DNA of 64,000 nucleotides from Arenicella xantha (GTDB lineage Bacteria; Pseudomonadota; Gammaproteobacteria; Arenicellales; Arenicellaceae). This document shows positions 27,034-35,250 of this stretch, in pieces (the stretch's first letter is position 1; each line of letters opens with the position of its first letter). The stretch is from positions 812,963 through 876,962 of the forward strand of contig NZ_QNRT01000001.1 of the NCBI RefSeq assembly GCF_003315245.1. The letters run 5' to 3'. Under the pieces are notes generated by a model that was not told the origin of the DNA, did no database searches, and was given only the letters and a program-made list of their open reading frames with translations. A program made the translations under genes and the position numbers.

Positions 27034-28212
27034 ATGAGCGACCTAAAATCATCCACTGCCAGTCTGCCAACCGCGGACCCTCAAGCAGCTCTATCCGTTA
27101 CCGAGACCGCACAAGACGTAGTGGATCAAGTTCCGCAATTCGTCGAGCTGTTGCCGGAAGTCCTTAAGCCTTACTGGCAATTCGTGCAGCAATACCCCGC
27201 CGGTGAAGCACTCGCTATTATGTTGGTGTTTTGGGCCGGCGCGTACCTGATTCGCCGTTATGTAATCCGGCTTATTGAGAACCTATCTAAGCGAACTAAA
27301 AGCGACTTAGACGATGCAATCATCTCTGAAATTCGCGGCCCGATTTTTTCGAGCACACTTTGGTTTGGAGTAATCGTAGCAACTCAATCGGCCGGCTTTA
27401 CCGACGGAGCTTATCGATTTATTACGCCGATCGCGCTCTCTATGATTTTATTGGCCTTAACGCGCATGGCCTTGTCGGTTTCAGGAAAACTAATTACCAC
27501 GTTATCGCGCGATCAAGTCCGCTTTAGAAAACTCGACATCCGCACTGAGCCATTACTGATTATTACTAGCAAGATAGTGCTGATGCTTATTTCAGCCTAC
27601 ATGGTGCTAATGGTTTGGGGCATCAATCCTGTGGGGCTACTGGCCTCAGCTGGAATCGTTGGTATCGCAGTCGGTTTTGCAGCTAAAGACACCTTAGCCA
27701 ATTTGTTCTCTGGTGTGTTTATTTTGGCGGATCGCCCCTACAAACTTGGCGACTTTGTGATACTTGACAGCGGCGAACGTGGTCAGGTCACTCATATTGG
27801 CATTCGCAGTACTCGACTCCTGACCCGTGATGATATCGAAGTAACCGTCCCTAACGGAGTAATCGGCAATGCCAAAATTGTCAATGAAAGTGGCGGCTCA
27901 CATACTGCGATGCGTATCCGCTTGGACGTGCAATGTGCTTACGACGCGGATTTAGACGAAGTAGAACGATTGTTGATGGAATTGGCTGAGAATGAGCCCG
28001 AAATAAACGTGCATCCGACACCAAGGGTTCGCGTACGAGGATTTCGCGATAGCGGCATAGACGTACAACTAATGGGCTGGATCAACGAGCCTGCCGACCG
28101 TGGGCGGATTACCCATATAATGTTCAAAAAGATCCATGCTGCTTTCAGGGAACACGAACTCGAAATCCCATTCCCTAAACGCGACATCACGATAAAACAC
28201 GAAGAGTCCTAA
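27034..28212 (+). CDS. MscS-family mechanosensitive ion channel (longer type)
   Basis: A 392-residue channel. The N-terminal 55 residues are soluble and Pro/Val rich. Membrane helices lie at about 60-85, 110-130, 135-155 and 180-205. The pore helix is the Gly/Ala-rich AGIVGIAVGFAAKDTLANLFSGVF, followed by the beta domain IGIRSTRLLTRDDIEVTVPNGVI and a C-terminal alpha/beta domain ending FPKRDITI. MscS channels release solutes on hypo-osmotic shock. A second, standard-size MscS is at 43528. Its stop overlaps the convergent gshA stop by four bases. Confidence 0.92.
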   Translation: MSDLKSSTASLPTADPQAALSVTETAQDVVDQVPQFVELLPEVLKPYWQFVQQYPAGEALAIMLVFWAGAYLIRRYVIRLIENLSKRTKSDLDDAIISEIRGPIFSSTLWFGVIVATQSAGFTDGAYRFITPIALSMILLALTRMALSVSGKLITTLSRDQVRFRKLDIRTEPLLIITSKIVLMLISAYMVLMVWGINPVGLLASAGIVGIAVGFAAKDTLANLFSGVFILADRPYKLGDFVILDSGERGQVTHIGIRSTRLLTRDDIEVTVPNGVIGNAKIVNESGGSHTAMRIRLDVQCAYDADLDEVERLLMELAENEPEINVHPTPRVRVRGFRDSGIDVQLMGWINEPADRGRITHIMFKKIHAAFREHELEIPFPKRDITIKHEES

Positions 28213-29786
28213 GAGGCGTTATATTCTGCCAGAAAATCGTCAAAACTCTGGGTGTCTGATGCCTCTAATTCTGCCTGTTTGGCCAAAGACTGTTGCGCCA
28301 TCTCAGCATGCTCCACGTCAAACTTTGGATCACGTGGCAAAGCATCAAAATAGTCTTTAAATCTGTCTGCTTGATGTCGTGCGAGCTCGACAAAATCAGT
28401 TCCTTGATTGAGTTCATCCATCATTTGACCAGACGGCGTCAAATGACTATCAACAACCTTTGCCTGTTGTTGCCGCACCGACTCTGAATACTCATTGGTT
28501 TGATTTGCTTGGTCAAGCAATTTAGCCGTGCCCATTACCGCTTCAAGCAGTTCCTGAGCTGCCTCTTTAAATGGCACTTGCTGATTATTACGAGTCAAGG
28601 TGAGGCTTGGATCTCGACCTCGCAAAATCACTTCTCGCTGATTGCCGCGTATCTCTGGACATCCGGTATTACTGACTTCAGGGCACTGAGAAAATAAACA
28701 ATACAAAAGATAGGCATCAAGGAATCGCATCTGAGACGCACTAATTCCAATCGGCACAAACGGGTTAATATCTAATATTCGAACCTCAATGTACTCAACT
28801 CCGCGGTCACGCAACGCAGCGATTGGCTTTTCACCAGAACGCGTAACACGTTTAGGCCGGATGTCACTGTAATACTCGTTCTCAATTTGCAACACGTTTG
28901 CGTTAAGCTGGCGATATTGCCCGTCGACCTTAATGCCAATTTCGTCATACGGTGGATACGATTGATGCATCGCCTCGCCAAGCGTGGTCACATATTCTTC
29001 TAGCGACGAATAAGACACATGGAGACCTTGCTGAGCAGTGTTTTGATAGCCTAGATCACTCATTCGCAGTGACGTCGCATAAGGCAGTCCGAGAGTGTCT
29101 TTTTGTATTTCTTGCAGCTGATGCGAGCGACCATTCAAGAAGCTTTTATCCAGCACCGGGGATGCCCCAAATAGATAATGCAGTATCCAGGAATAGCGAC
29201 GAAAATTGCGTATCAGTGAGAAATATTGAGCAGACTTGAAGTCCTGAACAGAGCTACCGACGGTCCGTTTATCGGCTTGCATCTTACTCCGATACAACGG
29301 CCAAAATTGATCAGGCAGAGAAAAATTATAGTGAATCCCAGCTATCGACTGCATGATACGCCCATAGCGCACGCCAAGCCCTTGTCGGTATACATGCTTA
29401 AGTGTACCGACATTAGACGTCCCGTAATCAGCAATAGGAATACTTTTATCGCCGTCGAGCCGACACGGCATGCTGACCGGCCAAATAACTTGTTCATCAA
29501 GATTCTCCAGCGTCAGCTTATGCAGACGCTCGAGATAATCGACCGTATCCTGCACCTTAGTGCTGGTTGGCGTAATGAACTCAAGTAGTGCTTCCGAGTA
29601 GTCGGTAGTAATACTGGGATGCGTCAGGGTCGACCCCAATGCTGTCGGATGATGGTCTTGCGCCACATGGTTGTCAGTTGTGACACGCAGCCCCTCTTTT
29701 TCGACCCCACGAACAATGTCCGTTAGCGTGGTCGCAAGCTCAGAATCAATTAAGCTTAGGGTAGAAGTACAATCTGAATTAACCAT
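28209..29786 (-). CDS. gshA: Glutamate-cysteine ligase
   Basis: A 525-residue enzyme of the E. coli GshA class (518) that joins glutamate and cysteine, the rate-limiting step of glutathione synthesis. Seen: RGVEKEGLRVT with the active-site Glu residues, ALGSTLTHPSITTDYSEALLEFITP, SMPCRLDGDKSIPIADYG, IAGIHYNFSLPDQFW, and IEVRILDINPFVPIGI. Transcribed alone. Glutathione turnover is represented at the other end of the window by a gamma-glutamyltransferase. Confidence 0.97.
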   Translation of the reverse strand: MVNSDCTSTLSLIDSELATTLTDIVRGVEKEGLRVTTDNHVAQDHHPTALGSTLTHPSITTDYSEALLEFITPTSTKVQDTVDYLERLHKLTLENLDEQVIWPVSMPCRLDGDKSIPIADYGTSNVGTLKHVYRQGLGVRYGRIMQSIAGIHYNFSLPDQFWPLYRSKMQADKRTVGSSVQDFKSAQYFSLIRNFRRYSWILHYLFGASPVLDKSFLNGRSHQLQEIQKDTLGLPYATSLRMSDLGYQNTAQQGLHVSYSSLEEYVTTLGEAMHQSYPPYDEIGIKVDGQYRQLNANVLQIENEYYSDIRPKRVTRSGEKPIAALRDRGVEYIEVRILDINPFVPIGISASQMRFLDAYLLYCLFSQCPEVSNTGCPEIRGNQREVILRGRDPSLTLTRNNQQVPFKEAAQELLEAVMGTAKLLDQANQTNEYSESVRQQQAKVVDSHLTPSGQMMDELNQGTDFVELARHQADRFKDYFDALPRDPKFDVEHAEMAQQSLAKQAELEASDTQSFDDFLAEYNAS

Positions 29787-29879
29787 GGTTATCCGTCATT
29801 AAGATGGCACTTACTGCAACGTAAGTGCATTATTTCGTGATTGAATGCTGCGCGTCAACACACACAACTTCGAGATATA

Positions 29880-30716
29880 TTACTCAAACCCGTCACGCTG
29901 AGCCGCTTTATGGTACTGCTTATTGACCAATTTGAATAATAGTCCGGGAAAAAAACGTTTTATCCACAGCGCATGCATCTCAAGACCTTTGCCGACGGAT
30001 ATTTCTGACTTACCTTTTTGCATTCCATTCACAATGATACTGGCACACTCTTCAGCTGACATGCCATCGCGGATATTGCTATCTGTTTTACCGAACCTAG
30101 AACCATCTCCGGCCACCGCATTAGCGGAAATATTAGTTCGTATGTAGCCAGGGACAATCGTTGTAACGTGAATATTGTGCTGAGACACTTCACTTCGCAG
30201 GGAGTCAAAAAACCCCATCACAGCATGTTTAGCGGCACAATAACCGGTTCTAAAAGGCGCACCAATTTTGCCCGCCACTGAGGCGGTAACGGCCACATGA
30301 CCATGACCTTGCTCGAGCATAAGGGGCAAAACCGCTTTGGTAAGCTCGATCTGACCAAACACATCGACCTCGAACAATGCTCGGTAGGTACTCATTTCGG
30401 TGGTTAAGCAACTCGAGCGTTGCGAGATGCCTGCGTTATTAATCAACAAATCAATGCGCCCACAGGTCTCTACGACCTGACGGACCGCACTGTCGATTTG
30501 TTTGGAATCCGTTACGTCTAACGCCACAACATGGCATCCAACCTTAGTCTTCTGCAAATTTTCACACTCGACCTTGACCGCATTCAACACGTCTTTACGA
30601 CGCGCTGAAAGCACTAAAATAGCCCCCCTTCGGGCAAACTCTAAAGCAAGCGCTTCACCGATTCCAGAAGAAGCCCCGGTGATCCAAACAACTTTGTTAT
30701 TGAATGTAGTGCTCAT
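29880..30716 (-). CDS. Short-chain dehydrogenase/reductase
   Basis: A 278-residue classical SDR. The cofactor motif is WITGASSGIGEALALEFA, followed by NNAGISQRS, catalytic Ser in VTASVAGKIGAPF, and the Tyr-x3-Lys pair in YCAAKHAVMGFF. Arg-rich residues after the first beta strand (SARRKD) suggest NADP(H). The C-terminal extension (LEMHALWIKRFFPGLLFKLV) is hydrophobic, as in DHRS7-like members that associate with membranes. Substrate unknown. Monocistronic by spacing. Confidence 0.9.
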   Translation of the reverse strand: MSTTFNNKVVWITGASSGIGEALALEFARRGAILVLSARRKDVLNAVKVECENLQKTKVGCHVVALDVTDSKQIDSAVRQVVETCGRIDLLINNAGISQRSSCLTTEMSTYRALFEVDVFGQIELTKAVLPLMLEQGHGHVAVTASVAGKIGAPFRTGYCAAKHAVMGFFDSLRSEVSQHNIHVTTIVPGYIRTNISANAVAGDGSRFGKTDSNIRDGMSAEECASIIVNGMQKGKSEISVGKGLEMHALWIKRFFPGLLFKLVNKQYHKAAQRDGFE

Positions 30717-30764
30717 ACTTAGTGCCCTCGATTAGGTAGTTTGAATCGTATCTAAGAATCGATT

Positions 30765-31106
30765 CTAACGCGTCGACGCGGCGTTGTCGTCTGAGCTATC
30801 GTCATCGGCTGAAGGCTCCTCATTAGCTAATGGCCCCTCATTGGCAAATGGCTTCTCACCAGAAAATGGATCTTCGATTCCGCGACGTAGTTCAACTACG
30901 TAGGCACCTAAGATGCTTGCTACCACCACAATCGGCAGCCCGAATATTAGTGTAATAGACCAAAACTCACGCGCATCGGTATCGCTGATGGTACTCAACA
31001 CAAACAATCCAGCGCACACCAACGAGCCCAGCCACCAACGATTACTGATTAGATAAACCACCAAACTAATGACAAACGCAAGAATAAAGAGCAGCGCAAA
31101 AATCAT
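30765..31106 (-). CDS. Small membrane protein with acidic repeat tail, unknown
   Basis: A 113-residue protein with three predicted membrane helices (residues 2-21, 25-42 and 50-72) and an acidic cytoplasmic or periplasmic tail. The tail has three tandem hexapeptides of the form E-x-P-x-A-N/D (EKPFAN, EGPLAN, EEPSAD) and then an Asp/Ser-rich stretch. I do not recognise a family. It lies downstream of hslU on the same strand, separated by a large stem-loop (31115-31189), and the hydrophobic N-terminus makes it a plausible real gene. Confidence 0.65.
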   Translation of the reverse strand: MIFALLFILAFVISLVVYLISNRWWLGSLVCAGLFVLSTISDTDAREFWSITLIFGLPIVVVASILGAYVVELRRGIEDPFSGEKPFANEGPLANEEPSADDDSSDDNAASTR

Positions 31107-31114
31107 CTAAATTT

Positions 31115-31189
31115 CTCAGCATCGAGTACGTTATTGAGCACTATCGCCTGATTAAGACATTGCCTAATCAAGCGAGTACTGCGGCTGAG
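31115..31189. other. Large nested stem-loop after hslU
   Basis: Nested arms: CTCAGC/GCTGAG (31115-31120 with 31184-31189), AGTAC/GTACT (31125-31129 with 31176-31180), and TGATTA/TAATCA (31149-31154 with 31165-31170). It could act as a terminator-like or RNA-stabilising hairpin for hslVU. No T tract follows. Confidence 0.55.
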
Positions 31190-31210
31190 ATTGCGTGTAT
31201 TCAGCATGCG

Positions 31211-32557
31211 CTAAAGAATGTAGCGCGCATAATCTTCGTCTTCGGCGAGCTCATCTAAGTGTTCATTTACATAAGCTTTATCAATCGACACGCTATCACC
31301 GGAACGGTCACTCGCTTCGAATGAGACGCTTTCCAATAATCGCTCTAACATAGTATGTAAACGTCTAGCACCAATGTTTTCGGTGCTCTCGTTGACCTGC
31401 CAAGCCAACTCGGCTATTCGCACAACCCCGTCTTCAGTAAACGCTAATTTAACGTTCTCGGTCTGCATCAACGCTTGGTATTGCTCCGTTAGCGACGCAT
31501 CAGGCTCGGTCAAAATTCGCTTAAAATCATCCACGCTCAAGGCTGACAACTCAACTCGAATCGGCATACGACCTTGCAGCTCGGGAATCAAATCCGATGG
31601 CTTAGATAATTGAAACGCACCTGACCCAATAAACAGAATATGATCCGTCTTGACCATGCCATGCTTAGTGGAGACGGTCGTTCCTTCGACCAGCGGCAAT
31701 AAATCTCGTTGCACGCCTTCTCGCGACACATCTGGACTTTTTCCGCCTTCCGACCGACCAACAATTTTATCAATCTCATCAATAAACACGATGCCATGAT
31801 TTTCTAAACGCTGTATCGCGGCCAGCTTAATATCATCTTCATTAACTAACTTACCCGCCTCTTCCTCAGTCAATACTTTCAAGGCTTCCTTGATGGTCAT
31901 TTTACGAGACTGCTTTTTTCCAGCGCCCATATTTTTCATCATGCCTTGCAATTGATTAGTCAGCTCTTCCATGCCTTGCGGGCCAAAAATTTCCATTCCG
32001 GCACTTGCTGCTGAAACCTCAACCTCTATTTCGCGCTCATCCAATTCACCTTCGCGAAGCTTCTTGCGAAATTTCTGACGCGCCGCACCATCATTACTTT
32101 CAGATGTGTTACTCGCTGGACTAAAGCCAACGTCGCGCGCGGGGGGCAATAAAATATCAAGGACACGCTCTTCAGCGGCATCTTCCGCTCGCACCTGCAT
32201 CTTCTGCATTTCGGCTTCACGTTGACGCTTAACGGCGATATCGGCGAGATCTCGGATAATTGAATCAACTTCACGACCAACATAACCAACTTCGGTGAAT
32301 TTGGTCGCTTCGACTTTAAGAAAAGGTGCGTCGGCTAAATTCGCTAAACGACGAGCGATCTCAGTCTTACCAACACCGGTAGGCCCGATCATCAAAATAT
32401 TTTTAGGGGTAATTTCGGCGCGTAATGCTTCATCTGCAACCTGAGTACGACGCCAACGATTACGCAAGGCAATCGCCACGGCACGCTTGGCATCCGCCTG
32501 ACCAATAATGTGCTTATCGAGTTCTTGAACAATCTCGCGGGGGGTCATTTCACTCAT
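31211..32557 (-). CDS. hslU: HslU ATPase subunit of the HslUV protease
   Basis: A 448-residue AAA+ unfoldase that feeds substrates to HslV. Seen: [33 protein letters not shown], Walker A GPTGVGKT, the pore-loop GYVGREVD, the I domain with a Lys/Glu-rich segment (about 130-235), Walker [10 protein letters not shown], sensor motifs, and the C-terminal [10 protein letters not shown] tail that inserts into HslV. The ATG at 32557 is one base after the hslV stop, with GGAG seven bases upstream; a longer in-frame start at 32620 would run into hslV coding sequence and is rejected. Confidence 0.97.
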   Translation of the reverse strand: MSEMTPREIVQELDKHIIGQADAKRAVAIALRNRWRRTQVADEALRAEITPKNILMIGPTGVGKTEIARRLANLADAPFLKVEATKFTEVGYVGREVDSIIRDLADIAVKRQREAEMQKMQVRAEDAAEERVLDILLPPARDVGFSPASNTSESNDGAARQKFRKKLREGELDEREIEVEVSAASAGMEIFGPQGMEELTNQLQGMMKNMGAGKKQSRKMTIKEALKVLTEEEAGKLVNEDDIKLAAIQRLENHGIVFIDEIDKIVGRSEGGKSPDVSREGVQRDLLPLVEGTTVSTKHGMVKTDHILFIGSGAFQLSKPSDLIPELQGRMPIRVELSALSVDDFKRILTEPDASLTEQYQALMQTENVKLAFTEDGVVRIAELAWQVNESTENIGARRLHTMLERLLESVSFEASDRSGDSVSIDKAYVNEHLDELAEDEDYARYIL

Positions 32558-32558
32558 C

Positions 32559-33098
32559 TTAGAACTCCAATTCTTCAATCGTCTGATTATGGTTGGTAAA
32601 CACGCAGATATCGCCGGCAATATTCAGTGCCGCTTCGACTATTTCGCGAGCTCCCATATCAGTGTTTTGGGTCAAAGCACGGGCGGCCGCTTCAGCGAAT
32701 GATCCACCAGAACCAATCGCCATTACGCCTTCTTCAGGCTCGATCACATCACCATTGCCAGAAATAATATAAGACGCTTCTTTGTCCGCCACGCACAATA
32801 AAGCCTCTAGGCGACGCAGCATACGGTCTGTACGCCACTCTTTAGCCAACTCGACCGCGGCTTTAGTGAGAATTCCTTGGTGCTTGGCTAGCTTTGCGTC
32901 GAATAACTCAAACAAGGTAAACGCATCGGCAGTGCTACCGGCGAAGCCTGCAATTACAGCCCCTTTATACAAACGGCGAACTTTCCGTGCATTGCCCTTC
33001 ATCACGGTATTGCCCATTGAAACTTGGCCATCACCGCCAATAACGACTTTATTACCTCGGCGTACCGAGAGTATGGTTGTGCCTCTAAATTCGGGCAT
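32559..33098 (-). CDS. hslV: HslV peptidase subunit
   Basis: A 179-residue proteasome-like threonine peptidase. The propeptide MPEFRG is followed by [19 protein letters not shown], so T7 becomes the catalytic Thr1. Also seen: [13 protein letters not shown] and [16 protein letters not shown], and a C-terminal [22 protein letters not shown] block. AGGAG sits seven bases before the ATG. Upstream is a perfect sigma32 -35 element, fitting heat-shock control as in E. coli. Confidence 0.97.
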   Translation of the reverse strand: MPEFRGTTILSVRRGNKVVIGGDGQVSMGNTVMKGNARKVRRLYKGAVIAGFAGSTADAFTLFELFDAKLAKHQGILTKAAVELAKEWRTDRMLRRLEALLCVADKEASYIISGNGDVIEPEEGVMAIGSGGSFAEAAARALTQNTDMGAREIVEAALNIAGDICVFTNHNQTIEELEF

Positions 33099-33128
33099 AG
33101 GTAACTCCTAACTGAATGTCATCTTGTG

Positions 33129-33157
33129 TATGTTGAGATGCTTTCGACAGTTTCAAG
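33129..33157 (-). promoter_or_regulatory. Candidate sigma32 promoter of hslVU
   Basis: On the minus strand CTTGAAA (33151-33157) is an exact match to the heat-shock -35 element. A weak -10 (CTCAACATA, 33129-33137) follows at 13 bases. The -10 is poor, so this rests on the -35 and on known heat induction of hslVU. Confidence 0.5.
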
Positions 33158-33182
33158 TAGCAGTTCGGGAATCCTTGCCGAA

Positions 33183-33207
33183 TCGCCTAGCGAAGCACGC
33201 TAGGCGA
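33183..33207 (-). other. 10-bp hairpin after sspB
   Basis: TCGCCTAGCG and CGCTAGGCGA with a five-base loop, starting five bases after the sspB stop. It lacks a T tract; a rho-independent terminator of poor type or an mRNA 3'-end stabiliser. Confidence 0.55.
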
Positions 33208-33211
33208 AGGG

Positions 33212-33640
33212 TTACTTAATGATTTTAAGGTGCGATGCATCTCGCTTGGCCTTCTGCTTAGGCTCGAGCTTTGTTGGCTCAGACACGTTTCGCTTAGCGG
33301 CACTTGGATTGGGGTCTGGATCGAGTTCATCATCCCCTTCTTCAAAAAAGATACCTTGCGAATTTTCCCGTGCAAAGATTGCCAAAATAGAGTCGATCGG
33401 CAAGAAAATATCTTGCTCTATGCCGCTAAAGCGAGCGGAAAAGCTCAGACACTCGTTATCCATAACGTGTAACTGAATCGCCGAAGAGCTAATGTTCAAC
33501 ACAATCTGACCATCAACAACATGGCCAGTTGGCACTTCAACGCCGTCAGCTGTTGCGTTAACTAAAACCTGAGGGGTAAAGCCATTGTCTTCGGCCCACT
33601 CAAAGATTGCTCGCAGTAGATAAGGTTTGGTGGAAGTCAT
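33212..33640 (-). CDS. sspB: ClpXP specificity-enhancing factor SspB
   Basis: A 142-residue adaptor that delivers ssrA-tagged proteins to ClpXP. The folded domain (about 1-105) starts TSTKPYLLRAIFEWAEDNG and contains NISSSAIQLHVMDNECLSFSARFSG. After an acidic flexible linker (EEGDDELDPDPNP) the short C-terminal ClpX-docking tail SHLKIIK is present. The ATG at 33640 is chosen over upstream in-frame starts because conservation begins there. It follows sspA by 34 bases in the usual sspA-sspB order. Confidence 0.94.
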   Translation of the reverse strand: MTSTKPYLLRAIFEWAEDNGFTPQVLVNATADGVEVPTGHVVDGQIVLNISSSAIQLHVMDNECLSFSARFSGIEQDIFLPIDSILAIFARENSQGIFFEEGDDELDPDPNPSAAKRNVSEPTKLEPKQKAKRDASHLKIIK

Positions 33641-33674
33641 AAGATTCACTTCGAGCGCCGCGGCGCTCGAAAAA

Positions 33675-34298
33675 TTAAAATCCGCGTAGATCGCGCTCGG
33701 TATCACTCAAGCTGTCTTGAAACGCTTGACGCGCAAACAAACGCTCTGAATACTCTTCAACGGACTGAGCTTGCTTAGGCAACACGATGTTCAACATTGG
33801 CAATCTCCACAACAATGGCGCCAAAATAACATCGACCAAAGAATACTCATCGCCCATCGCAAATTCTTGCTCGGCAAATAACGGCGAAATTGCGATAAAA
33901 CCGTCACGAATAGTCTTGTGTGCGTCCTTGTCTTTTGAATCTTGTTGCAATGCTTTGAACGACCCCAACCAATCACGGTTAAGGCGCATAATCATTAGGC
34001 GCTGCTTAGCCCGCGACACGGGGTCTACCGGCATCAACGGTGGATGAGGGAAACGTTCATCCAAATACTCATTGATGATGTAAGGGTCATACAAAATAAG
34101 GTCACGATCCACCAACGTCGGTGTCTCGTAGTATGGGTTGAATTCCGCTAGTTCCTGACAAGTATCAGACGGGTCGGTATAAACAACCTCGCACTCTATG
34201 TCTTTTTCTCGTACGACGATTCGACAAGCATGACTCAACACGCAGTCGGTTCCAGAATAAAGCGTCATTATTGATCGTCTGGTTGCGAGTGTACTCAT
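33675..34298 (-). CDS. sspA: Stringent starvation protein A
   Basis: A 207-residue RNA-polymerase-associated protein with a glutathione S-transferase fold. Seen: MTLYSGTDCVLSHACRIVVREKDIECEVV, the domain-1 block LAEFNPYYETPTLVDRDLILYDPYIINEYLDERFPHPPLMP including the conserved PHP surface, and the all-helical domain 2. SspA affects acid tolerance and phage and virulence promoters in relatives. AGGAA is seven to eight bases before the ATG. Located downstream of petABC as in many Gammaproteobacteria. Confidence 0.95.
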   Translation of the reverse strand: MSTLATRRSIMTLYSGTDCVLSHACRIVVREKDIECEVVYTDPSDTCQELAEFNPYYETPTLVDRDLILYDPYIINEYLDERFPHPPLMPVDPVSRAKQRLMIMRLNRDWLGSFKALQQDSKDKDAHKTIRDGFIAISPLFAEQEFAMGDEYSLVDVILAPLLWRLPMLNIVLPKQAQSVEEYSERLFARQAFQDSLSDTERDLRGF

Positions 34299-34370
34299 GA
34301 TTAATTTCCTATGTATATGTGAATATTAGAGCGCAATATCCTTATCAGAACTGCACTCTTTAAAAAGGAC

Positions 34371-34406
34371 AAAACGCGACATAGGCTTTGCCCATGCCGC
34401 GCTTTT
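34371..34406 (-). terminator. Intrinsic terminator between petC and sspA
   Basis: A 16-bp stem (AAAACGCGACATAGGC at 34371-34386 with 34390-34405), helped by G-U pairs, with a three-base loop. Both sides end in T runs, so it is active on the minus strand after petC and potentially in both directions. Confidence 0.78.
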
Positions 34407-34441
34407 TCTATCCGACTAGAGAATATTATCTTAATCTAAGT

Positions 34442-35239
34442 CTAGTGGACGTCACGCCAGTACTCTTTCTTAAGTAGCATGCAAAGCAATAGCAAGATAA
34501 TCAAGAAGGTTAATGTGTACACGCCGATTGTTTTACGTTGTAGTTGAGCAGGCTCACCAAGATAGGTCAAAAAACCCGTCAAATCAGCGATCGACTTGTC
34601 GAACTCGGCTGGAGTCATCTTACCTGTATGCTGCAATTCGAAAATCGCATCGCCAACCAATTTTTGGTTAGCGGCTAACGGCTCTGCATCATGGCCGCTA
34701 GCCGAGGCTAGATCGTGCGCATCTAAACGTTTAACCAGTCGCTGTACGCCTTGTAACTCATACATTGAGTGGGGCATGGCAACATTCGCAAACAAAGAAT
34801 TGTTCCAACCACTTGGGGTCGATTCATCTTGGTAAAAAGCACGTAAGTAGGTGTATATCCAATCTGAACCACGCACTCGAGCTACCAAAGACAAATCAGG
34901 CGGTGCAACACCGAACCAACTCTTAGCATCCTCAGCGGGCATAGTGGTCTTCATCAAATCACCAGGCTTCTCAGTCGTGAACATCAAATTTTCCTTCAAT
35001 TGATACAAAGGAATATCTAGATCCGTCGCAACACGTTCATAACGCGAATACTCGGCACTGTGGCAAGCCAAACAATAGTTCATGAACAGTTTAGCGCCAT
35101 TTTGCAGCGACGCTTTATCTGACATATTCAAATATACTTTGTCTTCGACTGCACCATGCCCACCAGCAGCAAGAGCACTGGAGCCTGCCGCTAAACCGGT
35201 CACTAAGGCAATCAATAAAATGGTAAATTTTTTCATCAT
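34442..35239 (-). CDS. petC: Cytochrome c1 of the bc1 complex
   Basis: A 265-residue membrane-anchored c-type cytochrome that passes electrons from the Rieske protein to soluble cytochrome c. Signal peptide to about residue 24 (SSALA), heme motif CLACH near residue 56, axial Met in NVAMPHSM near residue 155, and a C-terminal membrane helix (TLTFLIILLLLCMLL) followed by KKEYWRDVH. Two adjacent ATGs; GAGGG is best placed for the second (35236). Last gene of petABC. Confidence 0.96.
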   Translation of the reverse strand: MMKKFTILLIALVTGLAAGSSALAAGGHGAVEDKVYLNMSDKASLQNGAKLFMNYCLACHSAEYSRYERVATDLDIPLYQLKENLMFTTEKPGDLMKTTMPAEDAKSWFGVAPPDLSLVARVRGSDWIYTYLRAFYQDESTPSGWNNSLFANVAMPHSMYELQGVQRLVKRLDAHDLASASGHDAEPLAANQKLVGDAIFELQHTGKMTPAEFDKSIADLTGFLTYLGEPAQLQRKTIGVYTLTFLIILLLLCMLLKKEYWRDVH

Positions 35240-35250
35240 TTATCCCTCGC

